Below are positions 30,193 to 38,595 of a stretch of 64,000 nt of DNA, in pieces (position 1 is the first letter of the stretch; every line of letters begins with the position of its first letter). A program made the position numbers and the translations under genes. The stretch is from contig NZ_RDSM01000002.1 of NCBI RefSeq assembly GCF_004115155.1, forward strand, positions 1,116,001 through 1,180,000. The letters are read 5' to 3'. The notes under the pieces were generated by a model that was not told the origin of the DNA, did no database searches, and saw only the letters and a program-made list of their open reading frames with translations. This DNA is from Granulicella sibirica (GTDB lineage Bacteria > Acidobacteriota > Terriglobia > Terriglobales > Acidobacteriaceae).

Positions 30193-31592
30193 CAGGCATA
30201 CCCTCCCGCATTCGCTTTCCGCTTCACAAAGCGGCCCCGCCCGGTCTCACCCACCCACGTGCCATCCTCAACCACTAACTCCCCCCGCGAGAAGACATGC
30301 TTGACATTCCCCTTCACCGTCCAACCTTCGAACATCGAGTAGTCCGTCGCCATGCACTGCGTCGCCGCCGAAATCGTATAGTCCTTCGCAGGATCCCACA
30401 GCAGCACATCCGCATCTTTCCCCACCGCGATTTCGCCCTTATTCGCCATGCCAAAGATCCGCGCCGGAGCCGTGCAACTCAACTCCACAAATCTCTCCGG
30501 AGTTATCCGTCCGCTGTTGACTCCAAAATGCCACAAAATTTGTAGCCTGTTCTCAACCCCCGGACCACCATTCGGAATCTTCCGGAAATCATCCTTCCCC
30601 AGCGACTTCTGATCCGCGAACCGGAATGGGCAATGATCTGTCGAGACCACGGCCAACGACCCATCCTCAAGCGCTCCCCAAAGCGGCTCCTGGTTCTTCT
30701 TCTCCCTCAGCGGAGGAGTAAACACATACTTCGCCTCCTCCCAACTCTTGCCCGGCATCTGCTCTTCAATCGACAGCACAAGATACTGCGTGCAAGTCTC
30801 CGCGATCGCTCGCAGCCCACGCTCCTGCGCATGCTTCAACTCGCGCAGCGCATCCTCATTCGAAAGGTGAACGATGTAAACCGTAGCCCCCGCCATCTCC
30901 GCCAGCGCAATCGACCGATGCGTCGCCTCCGCCTCAGCCTTGGTAGACCGGCTCAGCGCATGGTAGTGCGGCGCAGTCTTACCCTCGGCGACCATCTGCT
31001 CGACAACAATGTCGATCGCGCTTCCATTCTCCGCATGGATACAGCACAGCGCATTCAGCGCTCCCGCCTTCTGCATCACCCGAAACATCAACCCATCGTC
31101 GATCATCAGCACATTGGGATAAGCCATGAAGAGCTTGAACGAAGAGATCCCCTCGCTCACCATCTCCTCCATCTCCTTCAGCCCCGAATGCCCATCGCCC
31201 GGCCCAAGATCCGTAATCGCCATATGCAGCGAGTAATCGATACAAGCCTTCCCACGCGACTTCGCAAGCCATATATCCAAAGCCTCGCGCATCGAATGAC
31301 CCTTCGCCTGCAGCGCAAAGTCGATCACGGTCGTCGTCCCACCAACCGCAGCCGCGATCGTGCCCGTCCGATAGTCATCCGCCGAAACAGTTCCCCCAAA
31401 CGGCATATCGAGATGCGTATGCACATCGATGCCACCCGGCATCACAAGCAGTCCAGTCGCATCGACAACGCTATGCCCCGCCGCCTCGAGCCCCAGCCCC
31501 ACAGCGGCGATGCTCTCCCCTTCCAGCAGCACATCCGCCTTCACCGCGCCGGTAGCATGCACCACGGTCCCATGCTGAATCAAAACTCCCAT
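30192..31592 (-). CDS. hydA: Dihydropyrimidinase (D-hydantoinase)
   Basis: 466 residues from the ATG at 31592, preceded by GGGAG; a TTG two codons earlier is rejected. The binuclear zinc site of the cyclic amidohydrolases is complete: H58 and H60 (GIDVHTHLD), the carboxylated lysine K153 (SSFKLFMAY), H186 (IHAENG), H242 (VHLSNE) and D319 (STDHCPF). It hydrolyses dihydrouracil or dihydrothymine to N-carbamoyl-beta-alanine or its 2-methyl form in the cytoplasm. It follows preA by 15 bases and is followed by the permease with a one-base overlap. Its position between dihydropyrimidine dehydrogenase and an N-carbamoyl hydrolase makes the pyrimidine assignment firm compared with hydantoinase or allantoinase. 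Confidence 0.92.
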   Translation of the reverse strand: MGVLIQHGTVVHATGAVKADVLLEGESIAAVGLGLEAAGHSVVDATGLLVMPGGIDVHTHLDMPFGGTVSADDYRTGTIAAAVGGTTTVIDFALQAKGHSMREALDIWLAKSRGKACIDYSLHMAITDLGPGDGHSGLKEMEEMVSEGISSFKLFMAYPNVLMIDDGLMFRVMQKAGALNALCCIHAENGSAIDIVVEQMVAEGKTAPHYHALSRSTKAEAEATHRSIALAEMAGATVYIVHLSNEDALRELKHAQERGLRAIAETCTQYLVLSIEEQMPGKSWEEAKYVFTPPLREKKNQEPLWGALEDGSLAVVSTDHCPFRFADQKSLGKDDFRKIPNGGPGVENRLQILWHFGVNSGRITPERFVELSCTAPARIFGMANKGEIAVGKDADVLLWDPAKDYTISAATQCMATDYSMFEGWTVKGNVKHVFSRGELVVEDGTWVGETGRGRFVKRKANAGGYA

Positions 31593-31607
31593 AAGCAACT
31601 CCCAAAA

Positions 31608-33035
31608 TTACACATTCGGATTGATAACCTCCGAAGCCGCACCCTCCGCCACAAGCCCCGCAGCCGACCGCTCCGCCCACGTCTCCGGTGCCAATCCATT
31701 CTCAATCCGCTCCATCGTGATGCACCCATCTACCGGGCACACCAGGGAGCAAAGATTGCAACCCACGCAATGATGCTCATCCACCCGAGGCACACGCTCC
31801 AGCGGAGTCACCTTGCTCGACCTTCCCAGTCCACCCGCATCCAGCTTCGGGATCGGAGTCGTCGAAATCTTCCGCGCACTCTCCGCCGTCACCATATCCG
31901 GAGTCCGAGTAATATCCTGCACCGCCGCCGTCCGGTCAAGATGAATGCACTGATGCGCCCCATCCCAGCAAGCCGTATAGCAAAGCTGGCACCCGATACA
32001 TAGATCCTCATGGATCCGCGCCACCACCTGGTAGTTCAGGTTGAGGTTCTTCCACTCCCTCACATTCGGCAGCGACAGCCCCAAAAAGTCATCGATAGTC
32101 CGATAGCCCTTCGTGCCCATCCACTCCAGCAACCCATCCTGCAGGTCTTCGATAATCCGATACCCGTAGTGCATCACCGCCGTACAAACCTGCACCGTTC
32201 CACACCCAAGCAGGATGAACTCGGCCGCATCCCGCCAGTTCCCCACCCCGCCAATCCCCGAAAGCGGCAGCGTCGAAGCCGCATCCGATTGCACCTGCTG
32301 CACCATGTTCAGCGCAATCGGTTTCACCGCAGGCCCGCAGTACCCCCCATGCGAGCTCTTCCCATCCACATTCGGCCTAGGCTCCAGCGTATCCAGGTCG
32401 ATCCCCGTGATCGAGTTGATCGTATTGATCGCCGACAGCGCATCCGCCCCCGCTCTCTTCGCCGCCCGCGCCGGCATCCGAATATCCGAGATATTCGGCG
32501 TCAGCTTCACGATCACCGGAGTCCGAGCCTTCTCCTTCACCCACCCCGTAATCTGCTCGCAGTACTCTGGCACCTGCCCCACCGCCGACCCCATACCCCG
32601 CTCGCTCATCCCATGCGGACACCCGAAGTTCAGCTCAAGCCCATCCGCCCCGGCATCTTCCACCTTCTGCACAATGTCGTGCCACGTCTCCCGCTTGCTC
32701 TCCACCATCAGCGAGGCAATCACCACATGCTTCGGATACCGCCTCTTCACCTCGGCGATCTCGCGTAGATTCACCTCGGTCGGCCGATCCGAAATCAGCT
32801 CAATATTATTGAGCCCCATCATCCGACGCCCATCCCAGTCGATAGACGAGTACCGCGAGCTCACGTTTGTAATCGGGGCCCCGATCGTCTTCCACACCGC
32901 CCCACCCCATCCCGCATCGAACGCCCGCATAATCTGCTCGCCGCAGTTCGTCGGCGGAGCCGAAGCCAGCCAGAAGGGATTGATACACGGAATCCCGCAA
33001 AAGTTCGTCTCAAGCGTCGGAGTCACCTTAGCCAT
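31608..33035 (-). CDS. preA: Dihydropyrimidine dehydrogenase, catalytic FMN/Fe-S subunit
   Basis: 475 residues from the ATG at 33035, which lies eight bases inside the end of preT. The N-terminal two thirds is a dihydroorotate-dehydrogenase-like FMN barrel (NPFWLASAPPTNC, GLELNFGCPHGMSERGMGSA, PVIVKLTPNISD, LSGIGGVGNWRDAAEFILLG). The C-terminus holds two [4Fe-4S] motifs, CIGCQLCYTAC and CVGCNLCSLVCPVDGC, for electron transfer. With PreT it reduces uracil or thymine to the 5,6-dihydro form. CPHGMSERGMG supplies the active-site loop of the family. A short C-terminal tail (about 30 residues) extends past the last cluster. Confidence 0.93.
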   Translation of the reverse strand: MAKVTPTLETNFCGIPCINPFWLASAPPTNCGEQIMRAFDAGWGGAVWKTIGAPITNVSSRYSSIDWDGRRMMGLNNIELISDRPTEVNLREIAEVKRRYPKHVVIASLMVESKRETWHDIVQKVEDAGADGLELNFGCPHGMSERGMGSAVGQVPEYCEQITGWVKEKARTPVIVKLTPNISDIRMPARAAKRAGADALSAINTINSITGIDLDTLEPRPNVDGKSSHGGYCGPAVKPIALNMVQQVQSDAASTLPLSGIGGVGNWRDAAEFILLGCGTVQVCTAVMHYGYRIIEDLQDGLLEWMGTKGYRTIDDFLGLSLPNVREWKNLNLNYQVVARIHEDLCIGCQLCYTACWDGAHQCIHLDRTAAVQDITRTPDMVTAESARKISTTPIPKLDAGGLGRSSKVTPLERVPRVDEHHCVGCNLCSLVCPVDGCITMERIENGLAPETWAERSAAGLVAEGAASEVINPNV

Positions 33036-34365
33036 GCTGTCCCTCCAGCCAGGCCGCAATCCCCAGCCCTGCCCGTTTTCCATCGGCGACGGCGTCCACG
33101 ACCTCTCGCCCTCCGTTTGTACAATCCCCACCCGCAAAATACTTCGCATGCGATGTCTGCCCCGTAACCCGGTCGATCAAAACGCGCCCCCGCTCCAACT
33201 CCACCTTGGCCCCCGCAAGAAATCCCGTATGTGTCCCCTGCCCGATCGCCATCACTACCATCTCCACCGGCACCGAAAACTCCGATCCGGCAACGGGCAG
33301 CAACGACCCGTCCTCCGAAGTCTCCAACTGCCCTAACCTCAACCCCTCGACTGCCTCATCTCCAACAAGCCCCACCGGCTGCACATACCAAAGGAACCGC
33401 ACGCCCTCGGCCTTGGCATGCTCATATTCAAACCCGAACGCGGACATCTGCTCCACCCCACGCCGGTACACCATCGTGACTTCCTGAGCCCCAAGCCGCA
33501 CAGCCGCAATCGCCGCGTCGATCGCCGTATTCCCCGCCCCGATCACCGCGACCCTCGCCGGAACACTCGTAATCGATCCCGACTTATACCCCTCGATCAG
33601 GTCGAGTGCATTCGTCACCCCGGCCATCTCTTCCCCGGCAATCCCCAACCGGTGAATTGCCCCGAGCCCCATCCCAAGAAACACCGCATCGGACCCGGCC
33701 TCGATCTCCGCAAGCTGAGCCGCATCCACCGTCACCCCGAAGCGGAACTCCACCCCCATCCCAGCCACCAACTCAATCTCTCGCAAGCTCTCCAGCAAAG
33801 GCAGCTTGTACTCCGCGATCCCGTACGTGTTCAACCCACCCGGCAGCTTGCGGGCGTCGTAGATCGTCGCCCGAATCCCCCGCTTGCGAAGCTCCACCGC
33901 GCAAGCCAGCGAAGCCGGCCCAGCCCCGATCAGCGCAACAGACTTACCCGTCTCCGCCCCAACCTCGAACGGCAGTCCAGCCCCCGTCGCATGAAACGCA
34001 TCCATCGCAAACCGCTGCAGCCGCCCAATCTCGATCGGCTGCCGGTTGTACCGGTGCATCACGCAGGCCCCCTCGCACAGCACCTCCACCGGACAAGCCC
34101 GCGAGCAGCTAGCCCCAAGTACATTCGCCTCAAGAATTGTCTTCGCCGACCCCGAAAGATTCCCACTCGCAATCTTCTTGATGAACTTCGGCACATCGAT
34201 ATGCGTCGGGCAAGCCCCCGTGCACGGCGCATCGAAGCAGAACAGACACCGGTTCGCCTCCGGCACAGCCGCCTGCAAATCAAACGCAGGATGCAGATCG
34301 CCAAACCGCGCCACAATCTCAGGCTGAACCTGAACCTGCTCAAAAAAAGAAACTCGCTCACTCAT
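33028..34365 (-). CDS. preT: Dihydropyrimidine dehydrogenase, NAD(P)H/FAD subunit
   Basis: 445 residues. The N-terminal Fe-S part has CLFCFDAPCTGACPTHIDVP and CSRACPVEVLCEGACV, the cysteine pattern of glutamate-synthase-like beta subunits. The FAD site is VALIGAGPASLACAVEL, and PGGLNTYGIAEYKLP follows. The NAD(P)H site is VAVIGAGNTAIDAAIAAVRL. The C-terminal FAGGDCTNGGREVVDAVADG closes the flavin domain. It passes electrons from NAD(P)H through FAD and Fe-S clusters to PreA. The 145-base gap to the upstream hydrolase gene (34366-34510) could carry an internal promoter; GGAGG lies before the start. No regulator gene is obvious. Confidence 0.92.
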   Translation of the reverse strand: MSERVSFFEQVQVQPEIVARFGDLHPAFDLQAAVPEANRCLFCFDAPCTGACPTHIDVPKFIKKIASGNLSGSAKTILEANVLGASCSRACPVEVLCEGACVMHRYNRQPIEIGRLQRFAMDAFHATGAGLPFEVGAETGKSVALIGAGPASLACAVELRKRGIRATIYDARKLPGGLNTYGIAEYKLPLLESLREIELVAGMGVEFRFGVTVDAAQLAEIEAGSDAVFLGMGLGAIHRLGIAGEEMAGVTNALDLIEGYKSGSITSVPARVAVIGAGNTAIDAAIAAVRLGAQEVTMVYRRGVEQMSAFGFEYEHAKAEGVRFLWYVQPVGLVGDEAVEGLRLGQLETSEDGSLLPVAGSEFSVPVEMVVMAIGQGTHTGFLAGAKVELERGRVLIDRVTGQTSHAKYFAGGDCTNGGREVVDAVADGKRAGLGIAAWLEGQHG

Positions 34366-34510
34366 CCGGACAGTCCCGCCTCCAGCGTGATCAAAATGGA
34401 GTACAAATCCACCCTGTCATCTCCCAGGGCAGCAGAACCAGCTTTTCTCTTCAATCGGAGAGTTGATTATGCACCATCGCGCCGCAAAAGTGGTTGCCGC
34501 CTGCGAGTCC

Positions 34511-35752
34511 CTACGCCTCTACCACCCACGCCATCGTCTTCCCGGCCAGCCGTCCAAACGCTTCACAAGCCATCCCCAGATCTTCCTTCCGCGTATCCTC
34601 CGCGCTGTTATGGCTCAACCCAGCCAGCGACTGCACAAACATCATCACCGTAGGAATCCCCGCCCGCGCCACCTCCGCCGCGTCATGCAACGGACCCGAA
34701 GGCAACCGGTGCGACACCCCCGCGACCTCCCGCACCGCCTCATCACACATCTCGACCAGCCGCGCATCGAATGGAATCGGCTCAATACTCCAGATCCTCG
34801 ACCACTCGACCGTACATCCTTCCTCCCCCGCGAACTTCCGGCTCGCCCCATCCGCCCGTGCCAGCATCTCAGCCAGCACCTCCGCATCGAGATCCCGCAT
34901 ATCCAGCGTCGTCTCGCATCGCCCGACAACAGCAGTCACGATCCCCGGAAATGTCTTTACGCTCCCCATCGTCGCCACCGCATCCGCATGCTTCTTCGCA
35001 ATCGGCCGAATCTCGAGCGCAAGCTTCGCAGCCGCAGCCAGCGCGTCTCGCCTCACCCCCATCGGGGTCGATCCCGAATGCGCCTCCTGCCCATAAAACG
35101 TGATCGCATGCCGCTCCACGCCTTTGGTTCCCGTCACCGCGCCAAGCGGAAGCCCCATCGCCTCCAGCACCGGCCCCTGCTCGATATGCAATTCAAGATA
35201 GGCCACCGCCCCAGCCTTCTCGACCGCAGCATCGCCAATCCGCTCGATATCGATCCCACACTCCCGCAGCGCATCCTCGAGCTTCACCCCATCCCGATCC
35301 GTCCGTACCCGATCCGCCGCGACCGTATGCGTCCCAGCGAACGCCGAAGACCCAAACAGGCTCCGCCCAAACCGGGCCCCTTCCTCATCCGCCCAATCCA
35401 CCACCCGAACCGTAACCGGAGGGCGCCCGCCGTACTCCTCGTTTAAACTCCGCACAACCTCCAGCGAAGCCAGCACCCCAAGGCATCCATCCAGCCACCC
35501 ACCGTTCGGCACCGAATCCAGATGCCCCCCAAGCAGCAGCACCTTCTCCGATTCACCCGCCAGCGTAGACCACGAGTTCCCCGCCGCATCCAGGTGATGC
35601 TCGAGCCCAAGCGCCTTCACCTTGTCCTGAAACCACCCTCGCGCCTTCAGCCACACCGGCGTCCACGCCACCCTCTGCGCCCCACGCGCATCCGCCGTCA
35701 AAGCCTTCAGTTCCTCTAAATCCGCAATCATCCTTCGTGCATCAAGCGCCAA
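34511..35752 (-). CDS. Zn-dependent N-carbamoyl amidohydrolase (M20 family), probable beta-ureidopropionase
   Basis: 413 residues. The start is a TTG at 35752, chosen because GGAGG lies five bases upstream; the ATG at 35731 has no room for a proper ribosome site. Metal ligands typical of M20 carbamoylases are visible: GGHLDSVPNGGWLDGCLG (His and Asp), DEEGARFG (Glu pair) and HIEQGPVLE (His). The lid-domain dimer contact is GQEAHSGSTPMGVRRDA and the final histidine lies in LSHNSAEDTRKEDL. It hydrolyses N-carbamoyl-beta-alanine to beta-alanine, CO2 and ammonia. Family members also act on N-carbamoyl-L-amino acids or allantoate; the operon favours the pyrimidine role. Confidence 0.9.
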   Translation of the reverse strand: MALDARRMIADLEELKALTADARGAQRVAWTPVWLKARGWFQDKVKALGLEHHLDAAGNSWSTLAGESEKVLLLGGHLDSVPNGGWLDGCLGVLASLEVVRSLNEEYGGRPPVTVRVVDWADEEGARFGRSLFGSSAFAGTHTVAADRVRTDRDGVKLEDALRECGIDIERIGDAAVEKAGAVAYLELHIEQGPVLEAMGLPLGAVTGTKGVERHAITFYGQEAHSGSTPMGVRRDALAAAAKLALEIRPIAKKHADAVATMGSVKTFPGIVTAVVGRCETTLDMRDLDAEVLAEMLARADGASRKFAGEEGCTVEWSRIWSIEPIPFDARLVEMCDEAVREVAGVSHRLPSGPLHDAAEVARAGIPTVMMFVQSLAGLSHNSAEDTRKEDLGMACEAFGRLAGKTMAWVVEA

Positions 35753-35820
35753 GGTGTCCTCCGAAAAGAAGCTGGCTCGAAAGGACAGACTACTTTACCC
35801 GGCACATTCCACAAACCCGC

Positions 35821-36279
35821 CTAGCTGAGTTCGAGCACTTCCCGCACCTTGAGGCATAAGGCCATCGGTGTATACGGCTTTTCCAGAAACCGCATATCCT
35901 CCTCACGCCGAAGCACCTCCAGCATCTCCAGCGTCTCCATCGATCCTGACACCAGCAGAACCTTGATCCCGCGCCGCCAGCCCAGCACCTTCAGCGCCAG
36001 CTCCTGACCATTGATCCCCGGCATATTCATGTCCGTGATCAAAAGGTCGAAATCATCCGGCCGTTCCTGAATCCAATGCAGCGCCTCATCCCCATCACAT
36101 ACAGCGAGGACCGTATACCCCTTCTTCTCAAGGATCGTGGCGGTCAACATCCTCACCGCTCTATCGTCGTCCGCCAGCAGAATCGTCTCCGTCCCGCACG
36201 GTACGCTCGTCCAATCCACTGCCCGTTTGTTTTCTGAAACAACACCAGCCTGGTCTAATCCCAAAGACTTACCTTCCAT
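35821..36279 (-). CDS. Stand-alone response-regulator receiver protein
   Basis: 152 residues with a single CheY-like receiver domain after a leader of about 30 residues. The acidic pocket is LLADDD, the phosphoacceptor Asp lies in LLITDMNMPGING, the Thr/Ser switch is LLVSGS and the conserved Lys is in FLEKPYTP. There is no output domain, so it must act through protein contact, for example with a hybrid kinase encoded elsewhere. The start at 36279 follows CGAGGAGCGAGG. It is 68 bases upstream of the carbamoyl hydrolase on the same strand and could be co-transcribed with the pyrimidine genes, but no functional link is shown. It is divergent from the fluoride riboswitch. Confidence 0.88.
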   Translation of the reverse strand: MEGKSLGLDQAGVVSENKRAVDWTSVPCGTETILLADDDRAVRMLTATILEKKGYTVLAVCDGDEALHWIQERPDDFDLLITDMNMPGINGQELALKVLGWRRGIKVLLVSGSMETLEMLEVLRREEDMRFLEKPYTPMALCLKVREVLELS

Positions 36280-36408
36280 CCTCGCTCCTCGAACGTTTTA
36301 GCGGAACTCTGACGTTTCCTCCATCGTTCACATCACATCGTGCCTGCCCGGGATACGCGAGAGCATACTCGCCTCGCGCCAAACCTGCCAACTTTTACCC
36401 CTATCCGA

Positions 36409-36438
36409 TTGACCCTGACTCTCGCGTCGCGGTATCGT
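36409..36438 (+). promoter_or_regulatory. Promoter candidate for the fluoride riboswitch transcript
   Basis: TTGACC (36409-36414), an 18-base spacer and TATCGT (36433-36438). The expected start point near 36445 falls just before the first aptamer base at 36453, which fits a short leader. Confidence 0.55.
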
Positions 36439-36452
36439 TACGACATAATCTT

Positions 36453-36522
36453 GGCGATGGGGTTCGCCGACGACGCTCGCCCTCCAAGGTGAAGCTGATG
36501 ACTCCTACTTACGATAGGAGTC
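36453..36522 (+). promoter_or_regulatory. Fluoride riboswitch (crcB motif) with translational expression platform
   Basis: The aptamer begins GGCGATGGGGTTCGCC (36453-36468) and ends GCTGATGACTCCTAC (36494-36508), the conserved halves of the crcB motif. P1 is GGCG/CGCC. P2 is GCT-CGCC (36475-36481) with GGTG-A-AGC (36488-36495). The pseudoknot pairs loop GGGGT (36459-36463) with ACTCC (36501-36505). The same ACTCC belongs to an 8-bp hairpin, GACTCCTA (36500-36507) with TAGGAGTC (36515-36522), that buries the ribosome site AGGAG of the next gene. Fluoride binding would favour the pseudoknot and free the site, turning translation on. Confidence 0.95.
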
Positions 36523-36524
36523 CC

Positions 36525-37826
36525 GTGCCCGAAACCTCTTCGACCTCGCACAAGTCCGCTACTCACAGCCTCACTATCGGCAGCTCTACAACTTTTGTGC
36601 AGCTTTTGCGGTGGATTCCCCTTGCGACCCTCGCTGGAATCCTCGCTGGCACCGCCTCCGCTCTCCTCCTCGTCTCGCTCAACCTAGCCACCACCCTGCG
36701 CGAGAATCATCCGTGGCTCCTCTATCTCCTCGCGCCAGCGGGGTTGGTCGTTGGCCTCCTGTATCGACACTTCGGAGCCTCCGTCGAGGCAGGCAGCAAT
36801 CTCATCATCGACGAGATCCACAACCCCCAGGCAGTCATTCCCCTCCGCATGACGCCTCTCATCCTCCTTGGGACCTTCATCACCCACCTCTTCGGTGGCT
36901 CCGCTGGCCGTGAAGGCACCGCCATACAAACCGGAGCTTCCCTCGCCGACCAACTCTCCATCCCCCTTCGTCTCGCCCCCGCCAACCGCCGCATCCTCCT
37001 CATGGCCGGAGTCAGTGCAGGCTTCGCCTCCGTCTTCGGAACCCCGCTCGCCGGAGCCGTCTTCGGCCTCGAGGTCCTCGCCATCGGTTCCCTCAGCTAC
37101 GAAGCCCTCTTCCCCTGCTTCATCGCCGCCTTCGCCGGAGACCTCACCACCCGCGCCTGGCACGTCCACCACACTCTCTACCAAGTCTCCTCCGTGCCCG
37201 CCGTCGACGTGCGCGGCATCCTCTCCTCCATCGCCGCCGGAATCGTCTTCGGCCTCATCGCAATGGCCTTCGCCCGAACAACTCACGCCGTCTCCGCCTT
37301 CGCCAAACGCCATATCGCCTACGCGCCTTTACGCCCGTTCGCCGGAGGCATCCTCGTCACTTTGGCCGTGCTCGCCATCGGCACGACCAGGTACATCGGC
37401 CTCGGCATTCCCACCATCGTCGCCTCCTTCCAAACCCGCCTCCCCATCTATGACTTCGCGGCTAAGTTCCTCTTCACCGCCCTCACCCTCGGCACGGGAT
37501 TCAAAGGTGGAGAAGTAACCCCCCTCTTCTTCATCGGCTCAACCCTCGGCAACGCCCTCTCGAACCTCCTCCCGCTTCCTCCATCGCTGCTCGCCGGAAT
37601 GGGCTTCGTAGCTGTCTTCGCCGGAGCCGCCAATACCCCGATAGCCTCCACCCTCATGGCGGTAGAGCTCTTCGGAGCCGAAGCCGGAGCCTACGCCGGC
37701 ATAGCCTGCGTCGTCAGCTACCTCTTTTCGGGCCACTCCGGCATCTACCACGCCCAACGCATCGGCAACTCCAAATACCCGCAGCAGAACCTCCCCGCTG
37801 CTCTCGAAGCAAAACTCCCCGAATAG
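36525..37826 (+). CDS. eriC: ClC-F type fluoride/proton antiporter
   Basis: 433 residues from the GTG at 36525, which sits four bases after AGGAG; an apparent earlier GTG at 36489 lies inside the riboswitch and is rejected. It has ClC architecture with about ten to twelve hydrophobic helices. The canonical GSGIP anion motif is replaced by AGSNLIIDEIH, and the helix-F motif reads GGSAGREGTAIQTG (gating Glu about residue 130, Thr in place of Pro). GFKGGEVTPLFFIG follows. These departures from chloride ClCs match the fluoride-specific ClC-F clade, and the fluoride riboswitch in front confirms the role. It exports F- in exchange for protons. There is no CBS domain at the C-terminus. Confidence 0.92.
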   Translation: MPETSSTSHKSATHSLTIGSSTTFVQLLRWIPLATLAGILAGTASALLLVSLNLATTLRENHPWLLYLLAPAGLVVGLLYRHFGASVEAGSNLIIDEIHNPQAVIPLRMTPLILLGTFITHLFGGSAGREGTAIQTGASLADQLSIPLRLAPANRRILLMAGVSAGFASVFGTPLAGAVFGLEVLAIGSLSYEALFPCFIAAFAGDLTTRAWHVHHTLYQVSSVPAVDVRGILSSIAAGIVFGLIAMAFARTTHAVSAFAKRHIAYAPLRPFAGGILVTLAVLAIGTTRYIGLGIPTIVASFQTRLPIYDFAAKFLFTALTLGTGFKGGEVTPLFFIGSTLGNALSNLLPLPPSLLAGMGFVAVFAGAANTPIASTLMAVELFGAEAGAYAGIACVVSYLFSGHSGIYHAQRIGNSKYPQQNLPAALEAKLPE

Positions 37827-37871
37827 CCCGAACCCGCCCCCAAGTCTGCTATCCCCGCCGTTGCCTTCTGG

Positions 37872-37896
37872 CTGTCGTTCCCGGAGGGAACCTGCG
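37872..37896. repeat. Dispersed palindromic element, copy 2
   Basis: CTGTC lead, palindrome GTTCCCGGAGGGAAC (37877-37891), then CTGCG. Compensatory change in both arms (G..C instead of A..T) keeps the palindrome relative to copy 1. It lies 46 bases after the fluoride antiporter stop. Confidence 0.6.
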
Positions 37897-37980
37897 TCTG
37901 CGGTTGCCCGTCCCACCCGCACCAAAAAAATAAACCGCCCCAACCTAACCGCTCGCCCAACCCATTGTCTAATCGGGCGA

Positions 37981-38595
37981 ATGGAACTTACGGACCAAAA
38001 TGCGATCGACCAAGTCCTCTCCGGCGACCGTGACGCCTACCGCACGCTCATGGATCGCCACTTCCAATACGTCTTCCGGATCGCCTTCCGCATCACCGGC
38101 AACGAGTCCGACGCGGAAGACGTCGCCCAGGAATCCTTCCTCCGCGCCTACAACAAGCTCTCCACCTTCCGCCACGACGCCACCTTCTCCACTTGGATCA
38201 GCCGAATCGCCATGAACACCGCCATTAACCTCATCGAACGCCGCAAACGCGACCTCACCGAGCGCGCCGACCGCATCGCCGACGAGCCCACCCCCGAAGA
38301 ACAGACCCGCCAGATACCCGACCACAAAGCCGGCCCTGAGCGCCTCCTTCTCGACAGCGAATCCACCACCATCCGCCAAGCCGCCATGGACTCTCTCACC
38401 CCAATGGAGCGCACCGCCTTCACCCTCCGCCACATGGAAGAACTTCCCATCGCCGAGATCGCCACCGCCCTCAACATCCCGGCCAACTCCGCCAAGCAGG
38501 CCGTCTTCCGCGCCGTCGGCAAGCTCCGCCGCGCCCTCGCCCCAACCCTTCGCCCGCTCACGCCCCGCCCGCTGACACAAGGAGGCACCCGATGA
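37981..38595 (+). CDS. ECF-type RNA polymerase sigma factor
   Basis: 204 residues from the ATG at 37981; the upstream open frame is intergenic. Region 2 is RTLMDRHFQYVFRIAFRITG, AEDVAQESFLRAYNKL and FSTWISRIAMNTAIN. The linker is long and charged (about 45 residues, with PTPEEQTRQIPDHKAGPE). Region 4 is LTPMERTAFTLRHMEELPIA followed by EIATALNIPANSAKQAVFRA. Its stop overlaps the start of a membrane anti-sigma gene, and two secreted HEAT-repeat genes follow on the same strand with gaps of 24 and 41 bases. This suggests an envelope-sensing operon. Signal and targets are unknown. Confidence 0.9.
   Translation: MELTDQNAIDQVLSGDRDAYRTLMDRHFQYVFRIAFRITGNESDAEDVAQESFLRAYNKLSTFRHDATFSTWISRIAMNTAINLIERRKRDLTERADRIADEPTPEEQTRQIPDHKAGPERLLLDSESTTIRQAAMDSLTPMERTAFTLRHMEELPIAEIATALNIPANSAKQAVFRAVGKLRRALAPTLRPLTPRPLTQGGTR

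Noticed and set aside
31608..34653. Several long plus-strand frames opposite the pyrimidine operon
   Set aside because: Arg/Pro/His-rich shadows of the preA/preT/hydrolase genes in the complementary frame.
36489..36524. In-frame GTG start giving a longer fluoride antiporter
   Set aside because: These codons are the 3' half of the riboswitch and its expression platform. The GTG at 36525 has AGGAG four bases upstream.
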